DNA from: Actinomycetota bacterium
Lineage (GTDB): Bacteria; Actinomycetota; JAHEXW01; JAGVPG01
Assembly (NCBI GenBank): GCA_020052375.1
Contig: JAGVPG010000032.1
Coordinates: forward strand, 25,687-89,686
Direction: 5' to 3'
Length of the DNA: 64,000 nt
This document shows, piece after piece, positions 46,380 to 56,019 of the stretch. The position numbers and the translations under genes are program-made. Numbering within the stretch: the first letter of the stretch is position 1; each line of letters starts with the position of its first letter. Under the pieces are notes generated by a model. That model was not told the origin of the DNA, made no database searches, and worked only from the letters and a program-made list of their open reading frames with translations.

Positions 46380-47051
46380 GTGCTTGAGATCAGAGGTCTA
46401 TCCAAAATATACCGCTTAGGTGATATAGAGGTCAACGCCCTTTCAGACGTCTCAATAAAGGTCGAGTCGGGCGAGATGATATGCATCATGGGAAAGAGCG
46501 GATCCGGCAAATCAACGCTCCTGCGTCAGCTGGGATTGATCGACTTTCCGACTTCCGGCAGCATAATGCTGGAAGGCATAGATGTAACGCGCCTCGCCGA
46601 GAGAAAACGTTCTCTTTTACGTCTGGAGCATCTGGGATACGTATTCCAGGAATACGCTCTCATCCCCGAACTGACCGCTCTCGAGAACGTATATCTACCG
46701 GCGATGATGCTGGGAAACCACAAGGATTATAAAAAGCGAGCGTATGATGTTCTTGAACTGGTGGGTCTTGAGGAAAGGACCAACCACCGTCCTAAAGAAC
46801 TATCCGGGGGAGAACAACAGCGGGTAGCCATCGCGCGCGCCCTTATCAACGATCCCAAGATAATCTTTGCCGACGAACCGACCGCGAATCTCGATACGGT
46901 TTCCGCTGAAAAAGTCATGAAAACGCTGGTCGATCTGAATGATAAATTAAAGGTCACAGTAGTATTTGTCAGCCACGATCCGGATGACAAACAATATGCG
47001 AAAGAGCTGGTGTTCTTGAAAGACGGCAAGTTGGTGAACGAGTACATATGA
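46380..47051 (+). CDS. ABC transporter ATP-binding protein (LolD/MacB-like)
   Basis: A 223-residue ATPase. Walker [16 protein letters not shown]-loop [18 protein letters not shown], signature [15 protein letters not shown], Walker [15 protein letters not shown]-loop VSHDPDD. GTG 46380 is chosen over ATG 46347 because the family begins [16 protein letters not shown] ends only 6 bases upstream, so the message may be leaderless. It is coupled (4-base overlap) with the permease. A second exporter distinct from that at 29-31 kb. Confidence 0.92.
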   Translation: MLEIRGLSKIYRLGDIEVNALSDVSIKVESGEMICIMGKSGSGKSTLLRQLGLIDFPTSGSIMLEGIDVTRLAERKRSLLRLEHLGYVFQEYALIPELTALENVYLPAMMLGNHKDYKKRAYDVLELVGLEERTNHRPKELSGGEQQRVAIARALINDPKIIFADEPTANLDTVSAEKVMKTLVDLNDKLKVTVVFVSHDPDDKQYAKELVFLKDGKLVNEYI

Positions 47052-48262
47052 GATTTGCAAGAGCGGCGAGGGTAGCGGTGTTTATGGCGGTCAAGTCTAT
47101 AGTCAGGGGGAATTACGGGATCCTGCTGATGACCGTCATGATGATGGTATTGGTGTATCTGAATCTAATATTCACGCCTTCACTCCTGGAAGGTGTGATC
47201 GCCAATACGAACGCCAAGCTTGTCGATACATTGACCGGCAATGTCGCCGTCGAGCCGGGCAGGGATAAAAGTACGATCGATAATGTAAACGCCCTCACGG
47301 AAGATATCCGGAAAATCAAGGGAGTCGAGGCGGTCTGTGCCCGCTCGCGGATCGGCGGGGAGATCAGGTCCGGGGATGAAAACGGCAACTGGGACGTATA
47401 CGGCATCGATCCGGCTGCCGATAAAAAAGTGTTCAAGACCAGCCGGCATCTCATAGAAGGCAAGTACCTGGGGCCGGAAGATACAGGACAGATACTCCTG
47501 GGCGCTCAGATAGCCGGCGCTGGAAAAAAGGGGATCGAACTTTACGGGGATTCGTTGAAGAACGTTCATGCAGGCGACAAGGTGCAGGTCCGCTTCACGA
47601 ACGGTGTTAAAAAGGAATTCACGGTCAAAGGTATCTTCTATGTGCAGTTCATCCAGGCGGACTTGAGGGCATATATAACCGAGAAGGATCTTCAGGCATT
47701 GACCGGGTCAAAGCCTGATACGGCTTCGAGCGTTTATATCCGCACCCGTGCAGGAGTCAAAGAAAGCAAGGTCATCCGGGACATACGCAGGACACGGGAT
47801 GACGTGAGGTTCAAGACGTGGGAAGACCGGGCCGGCATCATCAAGAACATGACTGACAGCTTTGTCATCATCAACGATATACTTCGGATAGTCGCCCTTT
47901 TCGTCGCAGCCATAACGATCTTCATCGTCACCTACGTCGATCTGGCGAATAAGCGCAGGCAGATCGGGATACAGCGGGCGATCGGGATAGGATCTCAGGC
48001 GATCGTGGCTTCGTATTTGATAAGAGCGGCTTTCTATGCGGTTATCGGGGCGTGCCTGGCTGTGCTTGTATTTCTCTACGTCATCGTACCGCTAGAAGCG
48101 AAATATCCATTCCACTTTCCTCAGGGCGACGTGCTCTTGGCGATCAACGGGAAGTTCATGGCAAGAAACGGCGTCATACTGTTTCTGGTAGCTTTAGTGT
48201 CGGCGCTTGTTCCGGCGGAGCGTTCTATCAGTATGGCGATACTGGACGCGATCTGGGGTTAG
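47048..48262 (+). CDS. FtsX/LolC-type ABC transporter permease
   Basis: A 404-residue permease with an N-terminal helix (about 20-40), a large extracytoplasmic domain (about 45-270) and three C-terminal helices including the [20 protein letters not shown] coupling region (about 298-318). It pairs with the preceding ATPase. Substrate unknown. The end overlaps the convergent SPFH gene by 4 bases. Confidence 0.9.
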   Translation: MRFARAARVAVFMAVKSIVRGNYGILLMTVMMMVLVYLNLIFTPSLLEGVIANTNAKLVDTLTGNVAVEPGRDKSTIDNVNALTEDIRKIKGVEAVCARSRIGGEIRSGDENGNWDVYGIDPAADKKVFKTSRHLIEGKYLGPEDTGQILLGAQIAGAGKKGIELYGDSLKNVHAGDKVQVRFTNGVKKEFTVKGIFYVQFIQADLRAYITEKDLQALTGSKPDTASSVYIRTRAGVKESKVIRDIRRTRDDVRFKTWEDRAGIIKNMTDSFVIINDILRIVALFVAAITIFIVTYVDLANKRRQIGIQRAIGIGSQAIVASYLIRAAFYAVIGACLAVLVFLYVIVPLEAKYPFHFPQGDVLLAINGKFMARNGVILFLVALVSALVPAERSISMAILDAIWG

Positions 48263-49134
48263 CCGTTCTTTCCCATGGTCTTGGCGATGCTGGCGAAGGC
48301 GCCTAGTACTTGAGACGCCTCATTGGGCAGTATCAGAGTGGTGCAGTTTCCCTGTGAGACTTTTTCCAGCGCTTCAAGGTATCTGACAGCGATCACCTTA
48401 TCGTCGATACCGGCTTCTTTAAGGGCGGCGAAAGTACTGGTATAAGCTTTCGCCTGGCCTTCAGCGATCAGCTTAGCCGACTCCCGTTGACCTTCGGCGT
48501 CGAGGATCCTGGCCTGTTTATCTCCTTCGGCTCTAAGGATGGAGCTCTGGCGAGCGCCTTCCGCATCGAGGATCGAGGCACGTTTATCCCGCTCAGCTCG
48601 CATCTGTTTCTCCATGGCGAGTCTTATATCTTCCGGCGGCTGTATAGTCTTGATCTCGACTCTGTTTACCTTGATACCCCATTTCTCGGTCGCGTCATCA
48701 AGGATCGTCCTTAACCTTGTATTGATACGATCCCGGCTGGTCAGACATTCATCCAGTGTCATCTCGCCGATGATATCCCGCAGACTGGTCATCGTCAGGA
48801 TCTCGAGCGCCGAATAGAACTCCTCGACTTCGTATAGACTTTTTTCAGGTTGTACGATCTGAAAATATAGAACCGCATCTATCAGCGCTGTAACGTTGTC
48901 GCCGGTGATGACCGATTGCGGTTTATACTCATCGACCTGTTCCTTTGCGCTGACCAGCTTTAGATTGGTGATAAAGGGCACAAGGACGGCCAGGCCCGGT
49001 TTGTGGACCCTGACGAACCTGCCGAGTCTCTCGATGACGCCGACAGAGCCTTGAGGGACGATTTTGACGTGAGTGACGACCACAATAAGAACAAAAAGGA
49101 CTCCTACCGAAAACAGGATATATTGCCAGATCAT
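48259..49134 (-). CDS. SPFH/Band-7 (paraslipin/stomatin-like) membrane protein
   Basis: A 291-residue protein: N-terminal membrane anchor (about 3-22), SPFH domain (about 25-190; VPQGSVGVIERLGRF, LIDAVLYFQI, LTMTSLRDIIGEMTLDECL), and a C-terminal coiled coil with repeated AEG units (SILDAEGARQSSILRAEGD, RILDAEGQRESAK). This is the paraslipin layout. Such proteins form membrane microdomain scaffolds. ATG 49134 overlaps the NfeD-type stop by 4 bases; the two are translated together. Confidence 0.92.
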   Translation of the reverse strand: MIWQYILFSVGVLFVLIVVVTHVKIVPQGSVGVIERLGRFVRVHKPGLAVLVPFITNLKLVSAKEQVDEYKPQSVITGDNVTALIDAVLYFQIVQPEKSLYEVEEFYSALEILTMTSLRDIIGEMTLDECLTSRDRINTRLRTILDDATEKWGIKVNRVEIKTIQPPEDIRLAMEKQMRAERDKRASILDAEGARQSSILRAEGDKQARILDAEGQRESAKLIAEGQAKAYTSTFAALKEAGIDDKVIAVRYLEALEKVSQGNCTTLILPNEASQVLGAFASIAKTMGKNG

Positions 49135-49640
49135 TTTGGGCTCCCTTCGTCAATCTTAATATCGTCTCCGTTTGCGACCGGTTCGACGATCAGAGAAAGA
49201 CCTTCGATATCGACGATCTTTACTTTACAGCCAGCCTTGATTATCACGCCGTTTAAACGACTCCGGGCGTTCCATGGCGTGCCGTACAGTTTAATAGCTC
49301 CCTGTTTGCGTTCGTTATCGATGTCCTCGATGCACATTTCTTCGCGACCGATCGCGGCCTGGACGTGCATAGGTTTATCTTCTATTTTAAAGATCCATGT
49401 CATGATAGGGCGAGCCACGATGACAAGGATTATAGAAACACTGAAGAAGATGATTATATCGAAGTAGAAGATATCAAAAGGGAGCTTGTCAAAGTAGACC
49501 GTCTGTGGCACGATGACGGAGCTCATTGCCGCTGCGGCAGCGCCGAGCGCGAACCAGAAAACGACCCATTTCGGTTTTATGATCTCCAACAAGAAGAAGA
49601 TCATCGCTAAGACGACCCACATTACCCATTCATATGACAT
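49131..49640 (-). CDS. NfeD-family membrane protein
   Basis: A 169-residue NfeD-like short form: two or three membrane helices (about 5-25, 28-45, 60-80) and a C-terminal OB-fold-like domain (about 95-165; GREEMCIED, GTPWNARSRL, VKIVDIEGLSLIVEP). It precedes the SPFH gene in the standard NfeD-SPFH operon and is thought to act with it in membrane protein quality control. Confidence 0.92.
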   Translation of the reverse strand: MSYEWVMWVVLAMIFFLLEIIKPKWVVFWFALGAAAAAMSSVIVPQTVYFDKLPFDIFYFDIIIFFSVSIILVIVARPIMTWIFKIEDKPMHVQAAIGREEMCIEDIDNERKQGAIKLYGTPWNARSRLNGVIIKAGCKVKIVDIEGLSLIVEPVANGDDIKIDEGSPK

Positions 49641-49739
49641 TGGCAGCTCCAGGGAGATTGTTACTTTAGTTACAAACTGATTTAAGAATAACTTTAACTC
49701 ATTTATGAAGTGTTTTCAATATGTTTAGAAAATAGTATT

Positions 49740-49803
49740 CTGAGAAGGAGATCAAAGAGGTCGAAGAAATCAAGGAGATCGAGGAGATCGAGGAGAAGAA
49801 GGA
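49740..49803 (+). repeat. GAGATCGAG-type purine-rich tandem repeat before the P-type ATPase
   Basis: Imperfect repeats of 9 bases (GAGATCGAG, GAGGTCGAA, AAATCAAGG) fill the leader and merge into AAGGAG, six bases before ATG 49806. If the upstream frame from 49710 were used it would encode only an Arg/Lys/Ser-rich repeat. Confidence 0.7.
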
Positions 49804-49805
49804 GC

Positions 49806-51833
49806 ATGGAAAATAAGATTCACGAAGGACACGAAGGACACAAAGAGCATAAAAGACACAAAGAGCATACTGAGCACAAAGGGCATGGCGGGCATCGAGG
49901 GATGATAGAGGACTTCAAACGGAGGTTCTTCATTTGCATCGCGTTGACTGTACCGGTGCTTGTTTTGTCTTCAAACCTGCGCTCTCTATTAGGGTTCTCG
50001 ATGAGACCGCTCTTTGCCGGCGAGTCATATGTCTTGTTCTCGTTGTCGTCCGCTATCTTTGTCTACGGAGGGTATCCGTTCATCAAGGGCTTTTCTGATG
50101 AGATAAAAAAACGGGCTATCGGTATGATGACGCTGATCTCGGTAGCCATAACAACGGCTTATATATACAGTGCGGCGGTGACTTTCGGTCTACAGGGAAT
50201 GGACTTCTTCTGGGAACTGGCCACCCTTATCGACATAATGCTGCTCGGACACTGGATAGAGATGAGATCGGTCATGGGCGCGTCCAAAGCCCTAGAGCAA
50301 CTCGCCAGATTGATGCCATCGGTAGCTCACAAACGGATGCCGGACGAAATGGAAATGGACGTCTCCTTGGAAGAGATCGCGCCGGGCGACATAGTGGTCG
50401 TAAAACCTGGAGAAAAGATGCCGGCGGACGGCCGTGTGATAAACGGTCAGACCTCGGTAAACGAGTCCATGTTAACCGGCGAATCGCAGCCGGTGTCAAA
50501 AGCGCCTGGCGCCATGATCGTCGGCGGTTCTGTCAATGGCGAGGGGTCGGTCGAAGTCGAGGTCACAAAGACAGGAAAGGATTCGTTTTTAAGTCAAGTG
50601 ATAGATCTGGTCAGGGAGGCGCAGGAAAGCAAGTCGCGGACTCAAGACCTGGCCAACAGGGCCGCCTTTTATCTTACCGTTGTGGCAATAGCAGGCGGAA
50701 CAGTCACTTTTCTAGTATGGACGGTGGTATTCGGAAAGACTCTAGCGTTTGCTATTGAGAGGAGTGTCACGGTCATGGTCATAGCCTGCCCGCACGCGCT
50801 CGGTTTGGCCGTCCCGCTGGTCGTAGCCGTATCGACAGCCCTGGCTGCAGTCAACGGCTTGCTGATCCGGGACCGGGCCGCATTCGAAAAAGGTAGAAAC
50901 ATCCAGGTTGTGCTCTTCGATAAGACGGGAACCCTGACTGAAGGCAGGTTCGGCGTCACCGATACGCTGGTCTTCGGGGACACAGCGCAAGAAGAAGTGC
51001 TGAAGCTGGCGGCGGCGGTCGAAGCGCGTTCGGAACATCCGATTGCTGCAGGCATCGTCGACGCTGCCGGACCGGTCGCGCAAGTAACGGATTTCAAAGC
51101 GATCCCGGGCAAAGGGGCGCAGGGTAAAGTGAATGGTCGCGAAGTAATGATCGTCAGTCCAGGTTATATCAATGAACATGGATATAATATCTCTGATGAA
51201 AGGATCAACGACCTTTCGAGTCAGGGTAAGACCATAGTATACGTGATCCGGGATGGAGAACTCCTGGGGGCGATCGCTATGGCCGATATCATAAGAAAGG
51301 AATCCAGGGACGCGATAACCAAGCTCAAATCGATGGGCATCAGGTGCATGATGGTCACAGGGGACAACAAACAGGTTGCCGCATGGGTGTCCAAGTCCCT
51401 GGATCTTGATGAGTACTTCGCCGAGGTGTTGCCACAGGATAAAGTGGCAAAGGTCAAGGAGGTCCAGGAACGGGGATTGATCGTCGCCATGACGGGGGAT
51501 GGCGTAAACGACGCACCAGCGCTTGCTCAGGCGGATGTCGGCATAGCCGTGCGGGCGGGAACCGATGTTGCTGTAGAGGCAGCCGATATAATACTGGTCA
51601 AAAGCGATCCGCGGGATGTAGCTGCCATCCTTGCGTTGTCGCGCGCCACATACCGGAAAATGATCCAGAATCTTATCTGGGCCACGGGTTATAATATATT
51701 CGCGATACCGCTCGCAGCCGGGGTGCTTTACGGCATAGGTATTGTTCTAAGTCCCGCGGTCGGAGCGGCGTTGATGTCGGTCAGTACCGTCATAGTCGCT
51801 ATTAACGCCCGTTTTATCAATGTGGAGAGGTAG
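49806..51833 (+). CDS. copB: CopB-type (P1B-3-like) heavy-metal P-type ATPase
   Basis: A 675-residue cation pump. The N-terminus is a His/Lys/Glu/Gly repeat ([11 protein letters not shown] type, about residues 5-30) instead of a CxxC metal-binding domain. TGES phosphatase loop, the CPH metal motif ([13 protein letters not shown], about residue 325), DKTGTLTEG phosphorylation site, and [11 protein letters not shown] hinge are intact; about eight membrane helices. CPH and a His-rich tail are the hallmarks of CopB-type Cu/Ag export pumps. A YHS protein lies downstream. ATG 49806 is chosen because of AAGGAG. Confidence 0.9.
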   Translation: MENKIHEGHEGHKEHKRHKEHTEHKGHGGHRGMIEDFKRRFFICIALTVPVLVLSSNLRSLLGFSMRPLFAGESYVLFSLSSAIFVYGGYPFIKGFSDEIKKRAIGMMTLISVAITTAYIYSAAVTFGLQGMDFFWELATLIDIMLLGHWIEMRSVMGASKALEQLARLMPSVAHKRMPDEMEMDVSLEEIAPGDIVVVKPGEKMPADGRVINGQTSVNESMLTGESQPVSKAPGAMIVGGSVNGEGSVEVEVTKTGKDSFLSQVIDLVREAQESKSRTQDLANRAAFYLTVVAIAGGTVTFLVWTVVFGKTLAFAIERSVTVMVIACPHALGLAVPLVVAVSTALAAVNGLLIRDRAAFEKGRNIQVVLFDKTGTLTEGRFGVTDTLVFGDTAQEEVLKLAAAVEARSEHPIAAGIVDAAGPVAQVTDFKAIPGKGAQGKVNGREVMIVSPGYINEHGYNISDERINDLSSQGKTIVYVIRDGELLGAIAMADIIRKESRDAITKLKSMGIRCMMVTGDNKQVAAWVSKSLDLDEYFAEVLPQDKVAKVKEVQERGLIVAMTGDGVNDAPALAQADVGIAVRAGTDVAVEAADIILVKSDPRDVAAILALSRATYRKMIQNLIWATGYNIFAIPLAAGVLYGIGIVLSPAVGAALMSVSTVIVAINARFINVER

Positions 51834-51868
51834 TTTGAGAACACGGAATCAAATTGGAGCCACTTAGG

Positions 51869-52702
51869 ATGCCAAAGACCGCTAAAGGGGAACAGAGAAG
51901 ACATCCTTTTTTCAGGCGATTCGTAACGATTACAGGCGCTATAGGCGTCGTCGCGGTCATAGTCATAGGTTTCGGAGTCATTCCGGCGGCGTTTACGTTC
52001 AGTTCACGGTCGTGCGCTCTCTGCCACGAGACGCTCTATCATGGTTGGAAGACCACGACACATAAAAATGTTCCCTGTTCCGACTGTCATATACAAAGCA
52101 CATTTCTCACACCTTTTGGTTTGATACAGAAGATGCTGATGGAATTGAATGTCCGGGATAGTAACGAGGCGCTGGGGTTTGTAGCCAGGACAGACAACAA
52201 GGTATGCGACCGCTGCCATAAAGCAAGAAGGACGATATCACCAGGCGGAGACCTTGTCATCCCGCATACGGCCCATACGAAACTAAGAAAACTCGCCTGC
52301 GTCGATTGCCATACGAACCTTGTCCATAGAGGCAAGACGGTTAAGAAGACAAGACCATCGATGATCACGTGTTATAAATGCCACGACGGAAAGAAGGCTC
52401 CCAACTCATGCGGTGTCTGCCATACGGAGAAATCACTGCCGCCCGACCATAAGGGTCCGGAATGGCTGGCTGCGCATAGTCAAGTGCACGATTTGGATCC
52501 CGACTATTGCATCGGATGTCACGGATGGGTGGAGGATTATTGCGGCGAATGCCATAAGAGAAAACCGCGCAGCCATCTGGTCCAGGGGTGGCGTTCTCAA
52601 CATCAGAACCTCTTCGTTTCGGAGCGAAGAGCCGGCTGCAGCCAATGCCACGGCGACAAATGCAATAGCTGCCATGGCAAGTCGCCGTTTAGACGTCTCT
52701 AG
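51869..52702 (+). CDS. multihaem c-type cytochrome, ten CxxCH motifs, NapC/NirT-like N-terminal anchor
   Basis: A 277-residue protein with one N-terminal membrane helix (about residues 18-40) and ten CxxCH haem sites (for example CALCH, CSDCH, CDRCH, CVDCH, CYKCH, CGVCH, CIGCH, CGECH, CSQCH, CNSCH). Additional conserved His residues could be distal ligands. It would act outside the membrane as a quinol-dependent or extracellular electron-transfer conduit. ATG 51869 is chosen over TTG 51854; GGAG lies upstream. It starts 35 bases after copB. No catalytic partner (nitrite or nitrate reductase) is in the window. Confidence 0.9.
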   Translation: MPKTAKGEQRRHPFFRRFVTITGAIGVVAVIVIGFGVIPAAFTFSSRSCALCHETLYHGWKTTTHKNVPCSDCHIQSTFLTPFGLIQKMLMELNVRDSNEALGFVARTDNKVCDRCHKARRTISPGGDLVIPHTAHTKLRKLACVDCHTNLVHRGKTVKKTRPSMITCYKCHDGKKAPNSCGVCHTEKSLPPDHKGPEWLAAHSQVHDLDPDYCIGCHGWVEDYCGECHKRKPRSHLVQGWRSQHQNLFVSERRAGCSQCHGDKCNSCHGKSPFRRL

Positions 52703-52975
52703 TTAGTCTTTATCCCAGTAAGCGTCGCCCTCTTCTTCCATTTTCTTTAAGCGTGTGTAATAGTCCGGAAATTCGTTCAAGTGAGCCAAAGCTATTTTAC
52801 CGGTTATTACCGGGTCGTCATCTGTGACGTTCGTATACGGGTCTATCGTACCATGCTCGAGTTCAACGTCCATGCCATACCGGAACTGCTCGACGTCCCA
52901 TTTTGACCAATCGATCCCCAGCTGCTCGCCGATATCTCTAGCTTGCTCTTCCGTAAAGACACGTTTTACAGACAT
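52703..52975 (-). CDS. DUF5661 family protein
   Basis: A 90-residue, acidic, cytosolic protein. The FTEEQARDIGEQLGIDW segment and EQFRYGMDVELEHG (with DPYTNVTDDDP nearby) are the DUF5661 pattern, a small family with no known function. ATG 52975 is preceded by AGGGAG. It is divergent from the YHS gene, sharing about 95 bases of promoter region. Confidence 0.8.
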   Translation of the reverse strand: MSVKRVFTEEQARDIGEQLGIDWSKWDVEQFRYGMDVELEHGTIDPYTNVTDDDPVITGKIALAHLNEFPDYYTRLKKMEEEGDAYWDKD

Positions 52976-53069
52976 GAGTTCTCCCTTCATTGAAGATGAC
53001 GGATTAAGATTATTGTAATAACATAATAGCATGTATGTCGGTAACCACAATCGACGGAGGTGGTTTCAA

Positions 53070-53222
53070 ATGGCTATCGATCCGGTATGTAAAATGGAAG
53101 TCGATGAATCCGGTCCGCCAGGCGGTACGTCGGATTATAAAGGAAAGACATACTACTTCTGCGCCCCTGGGTGTAAGATTATGTTCGAACGGGATCCGGA
53201 GAAATATTTGAGCGAGGACTAG
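53070..53222 (+). CDS. YHS-domain protein
   Basis: A 50-residue protein made of one YHS domain: DPVCKMEVDE, then KTYYFCAPGCKIMFERDPEKYL. YHS domains bind copper or other metals and often occur with P1B ATPases and multihaem proteins, which agrees with the copB neighbour. GGAGG lies upstream of ATG 53070. Confidence 0.92.
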   Translation: MAIDPVCKMEVDESGPPGGTSDYKGKTYYFCAPGCKIMFERDPEKYLSED

Positions 53223-53917
53223 AACGGTTTATTGCGGTCGCCGGTGTTGGAATAGCCCCGGCGTTCCCAGTAGCCCTCATAATCCGTGTCTTTGGAAAGT
53301 TCTATCTCGGTTATCCATTTTACCCATTTATAGCCCCATTTATCCTCCGCTACCAGCATGAACGGCCAACCACGCTCAGGGGGGATCTCGACCTTGTTCA
53401 TCTTGAAGGACATGATGATCGGTTTGTCGTAGAAGTAGGAAATGGGGAAAGATGTCGAATATCCGTCATAAGCATAGAAGATCACGGTCTTTGCGTCCTT
53501 CTTCGGAACGGCGTCATCCAACATATCCTTCACCAGCACACCTTCCCAGAGGATAGTGACAGACCATCCCTCGACGCAGTCCAGCCGGACTACCTTTTCA
53601 TAATGCCGGTATTTCTTGGTCACATCCTGATAGTTCAAGATAAGGGGCTTTGCGACCTGTCCTTTTATAGAAAGCTCGTAGGTCTTTTTGTTTATATATT
53701 GCGGCCCCTTGATGCTGTTCTCGACAAAGTCGTTTATAGATGACAGCTTTTTCCCTTTATAGTCTTTCACTTCAACGCGATCGAGTCTGACCGGGTTATT
53801 GTTTCCAGAACGGATAGTCAGCTGGTACGCGATATACGTCACACCGCCTAAAAGAATACTTGCAAGGAGGACTAAAAAAACAGAACGGTTTGACAGTCTT
53901 ATATCTTCCATCTTCAA
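53219..53917 (-). CDS. molybdopterin-dependent oxidoreductase, sulfite-oxidase fold
   Basis: A 232-residue protein: one N-terminal membrane helix (about 15-33) and a SUOX/YedY-like catalytic domain (about 80-215). RLDCVEGWSVTILWEGV carries the single Cys that ligates molybdenum in this fold. The second half contains RGWPFMLVAEDKWGYKWVKW. It lacks a twin-arginine signal, which is unusual for periplasmic molybdoenzymes, but it has a membrane anchor. Shorter than classical YedY. The Moco/Tuco riboswitch at 46 kb shows molybdenum or tungsten cofactor control in this strain. The ends overlap the YHS gene. Confidence 0.8.
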   Translation of the reverse strand: MKMEDIRLSNRSVFLVLLASILLGGVTYIAYQLTIRSGNNNPVRLDRVEVKDYKGKKLSSINDFVENSIKGPQYINKKTYELSIKGQVAKPLILNYQDVTKKYRHYEKVVRLDCVEGWSVTILWEGVLVKDMLDDAVPKKDAKTVIFYAYDGYSTSFPISYFYDKPIIMSFKMNKVEIPPERGWPFMLVAEDKWGYKWVKWITEIELSKDTDYEGYWERRGYSNTGDRNKPF

Positions 53918-53930
53918 TCATCCATCTTTC

Positions 53931-55193
53931 TTAGAGTCCTTCTTCCGATGCCGCGTCCAGTGTCCGTTGGATGTATCCTTTAAGGACCGGGGGCAGACCG
54001 GGGATGTCTATGTTAAGAAACCCGCGCGTTATCATCGATACGGCTTCGTCTTTTGACAAGCCCCTGGACATCAGGTAATAGACTTCTTCTTCAGCGATCG
54101 GGCTGATAGCCGCCTCATGAGACAGCTCGGCTCGCGGAGCTTTCTCTGAGATGAGTTCTGGAATGGCTTGCATCTCGGCTTCTTCGGATAACAATATACC
54201 ACGGCAATCAAGGTGTCCCCGACCTGTATTGCTTTGCCCGATGATCTGGCCTCGGGCATAGATGATAGACCGGTCACCGGCGACTGCTCTGGCAACGGAT
54301 TCCGCACGCGTGTTCTCGCCCTTAAGGACCGTCTTGGAGCCGACGTCGATATAAGAGTCCTTTTGGCCGGATAGGATGGTGTTGAACCGGACTCGACTGT
54401 TGTCGCCGTTCAAGTATGCTGCCGGATACATCTGGATCGAGCTAACAGGGCGGAGCAGGATATAGTTAGATACATATGTGGCATCCTCTTCCAGGATCAC
54501 ACCTGTCCGTGGCCTGACATCGAAGCGTTCCGCCCAGTTGTGGATCATCGTAAACATCAATGATGACCCTTTACCCAGAAAGAACTCGCTGATCCCCACA
54601 TGCATACCCTGTTCGACCTCTTGTCCGCGAGTGCAGCCTGTTATGATCTGAGCATCGGCGCCGTCTTCCACGATGATCATGTTATGGACGTTCTGGCTTA
54701 TGTTGTTCTCAGCTAGAAACAGGCAAGCCTGGATCGGCTTTTCGACCTTCTGTCCTTTGCGTATCCGGATGAAGTAGCCATGAGTCTGGTCGAGTTCGGC
54801 TTGCGCCGTATATTTATCCTGGTCGACAGGAACGGCCTTCCACCAAAGGTCGGCCACCCAATCATATTTCTCCAGCGCTTCCGCGGTCGACATGATCTCT
54901 ACTTTTCCCTCAAAGGCTTTTTGGACGCGTTCGTAGACGACCGAGTGGTCGATCTGGAAGTAGCTGCCCGAACGGAATGTTTCGTTCGCATCGATACCCG
55001 CGTACAGCGCCGATTCTTGTATCTGATGAGATAGGGACCCAAGGCTTTTTACCTTGTCTTTTATGGACGGCTTCGTAAAACTCGTGAGATCTATATCGGG
55101 TCCGAACTTGGCTGGTTTATCCCTGGCGGAAGCGGCTTTTGTCCGCCATTCTTCTCTTCTTTCCGAGATCCTGCTCTTCAGCACCTTCGACAT
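53931..55193 (-). CDS. sufB: Fe-S cluster assembly scaffold, SufB/SufD family
   Basis: A 420-residue SufBD-family protein. Features: YVIRIRKG-type strand in GYFIRIRKGQKV, GADAQIITGCTRG, EFFLGKGSSLMFTMIHNWAE, LSGQKDSYIDVGSKTVLKGE, ARGQIIGQSNTGRGHLDC, and the C-terminal HEAAISPIAEEEVYYLMSRGL motif. It is the single SufBD protein beside SufC, like the two-gene SMS/archaeal-type system rather than full SufBCDSU. ATG 55193 is preceded by GAAGGG. It overlaps the SufC gene. Confidence 0.88.
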   Translation of the reverse strand: MSKVLKSRISERREEWRTKAASARDKPAKFGPDIDLTSFTKPSIKDKVKSLGSLSHQIQESALYAGIDANETFRSGSYFQIDHSVVYERVQKAFEGKVEIMSTAEALEKYDWVADLWWKAVPVDQDKYTAQAELDQTHGYFIRIRKGQKVEKPIQACLFLAENNISQNVHNMIIVEDGADAQIITGCTRGQEVEQGMHVGISEFFLGKGSSLMFTMIHNWAERFDVRPRTGVILEEDATYVSNYILLRPVSSIQMYPAAYLNGDNSRVRFNTILSGQKDSYIDVGSKTVLKGENTRAESVARAVAGDRSIIYARGQIIGQSNTGRGHLDCRGILLSEEAEMQAIPELISEKAPRAELSHEAAISPIAEEEVYYLMSRGLSKDEAVSMITRGFLNIDIPGLPPVLKGYIQRTLDAASEEGL

Positions 55194-55909
55194 TCTACGC
55201 ACCCTTCGTATCCATGAGCACGGATATCATCGAACAGGTCTCTCGGATTACCCTCACAGACGATCGTGCCGTCCATAAGGATATGACCTATATCGGCATT
55301 GACATAATCAAGGATGTGTCCCGTGTGCGTGACGATCAAACCGGCCGCTTTTTTCATGCGCACCCTGTCTTTCTCAAGGATCTCGTTCATCGCGGATCCC
55401 ACCAGGGCGATATTGTCCAGATCGACACCCGATTCAGGCTCGTCGAACATAGCGAAAGACGGATTCTGCGCGAGCAGTTGAAGCATCTCAGACCTTTTGG
55501 CTTCGCCACCGGAGAATCCCGCGTTGACATCCCTATCCATCAGGTCGACCACGTTCAACCTCCCGGCAATCTCGTTCGCTCTTTTTTCGTCCTTCTTGTC
55601 CATGCAGATCTCGACCATCTGGCTGGTCTTTATACCGCGGACGGAAGGGGGTTTCTGGAAGGCTACGCCGATACCCATTCTGGCACGTTCATCGACGGTC
55701 TTACCGGTTATATCCGAACCTTGAAAAATTATCCTTCCGTTTGTCACCTTGTAGGCAGGCATGCCCATGATGACCATAAGCAGTGTCGTCTTCCCGCTTC
55801 CGTTCTGACCGAGCAGGGCATGCACTTCTCCCTCATCGATATGGAGACTAAGCTTTTTTAGAATGGATCTATCGCCGATTTCGACTGAGAGGTCTTCGAT
55901 TTCCAGCAT
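55178..55909 (-). CDS. sufC: Fe-S cluster assembly ATPase SufC
   Basis: A 243-residue ABC-type ATPase. Walker A LLGQNGSGKTTLLMVI, signature GFSGGEAKRSEMLQL, Walker B FAMFDEPESGVDLD and His in LIVTHTGHIL match SufC. ATG 55909 is used; GGAAGGGTG lies upstream. Partner of the SufB-like scaffold; cysteine desulfurase genes are absent from the window. Confidence 0.93.
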   Translation of the reverse strand: MLEIEDLSVEIGDRSILKKLSLHIDEGEVHALLGQNGSGKTTLLMVIMGMPAYKVTNGRIIFQGSDITGKTVDERARMGIGVAFQKPPSVRGIKTSQMVEICMDKKDEKRANEIAGRLNVVDLMDRDVNAGFSGGEAKRSEMLQLLAQNPSFAMFDEPESGVDLDNIALVGSAMNEILEKDRVRMKKAAGLIVTHTGHILDYVNADIGHILMDGTIVCEGNPRDLFDDIRAHGYEGCVECRRC

Positions 55910-56019
55910 CGTTTTAACACCCTTCCGCAAAGGAAGACGCCAGTGATCAAAGTATATCACAAGGTTTATAACGTACTTAGGATTATAAGAAAAGCACTTC
56001 ATGTCGATATTATATTTGA

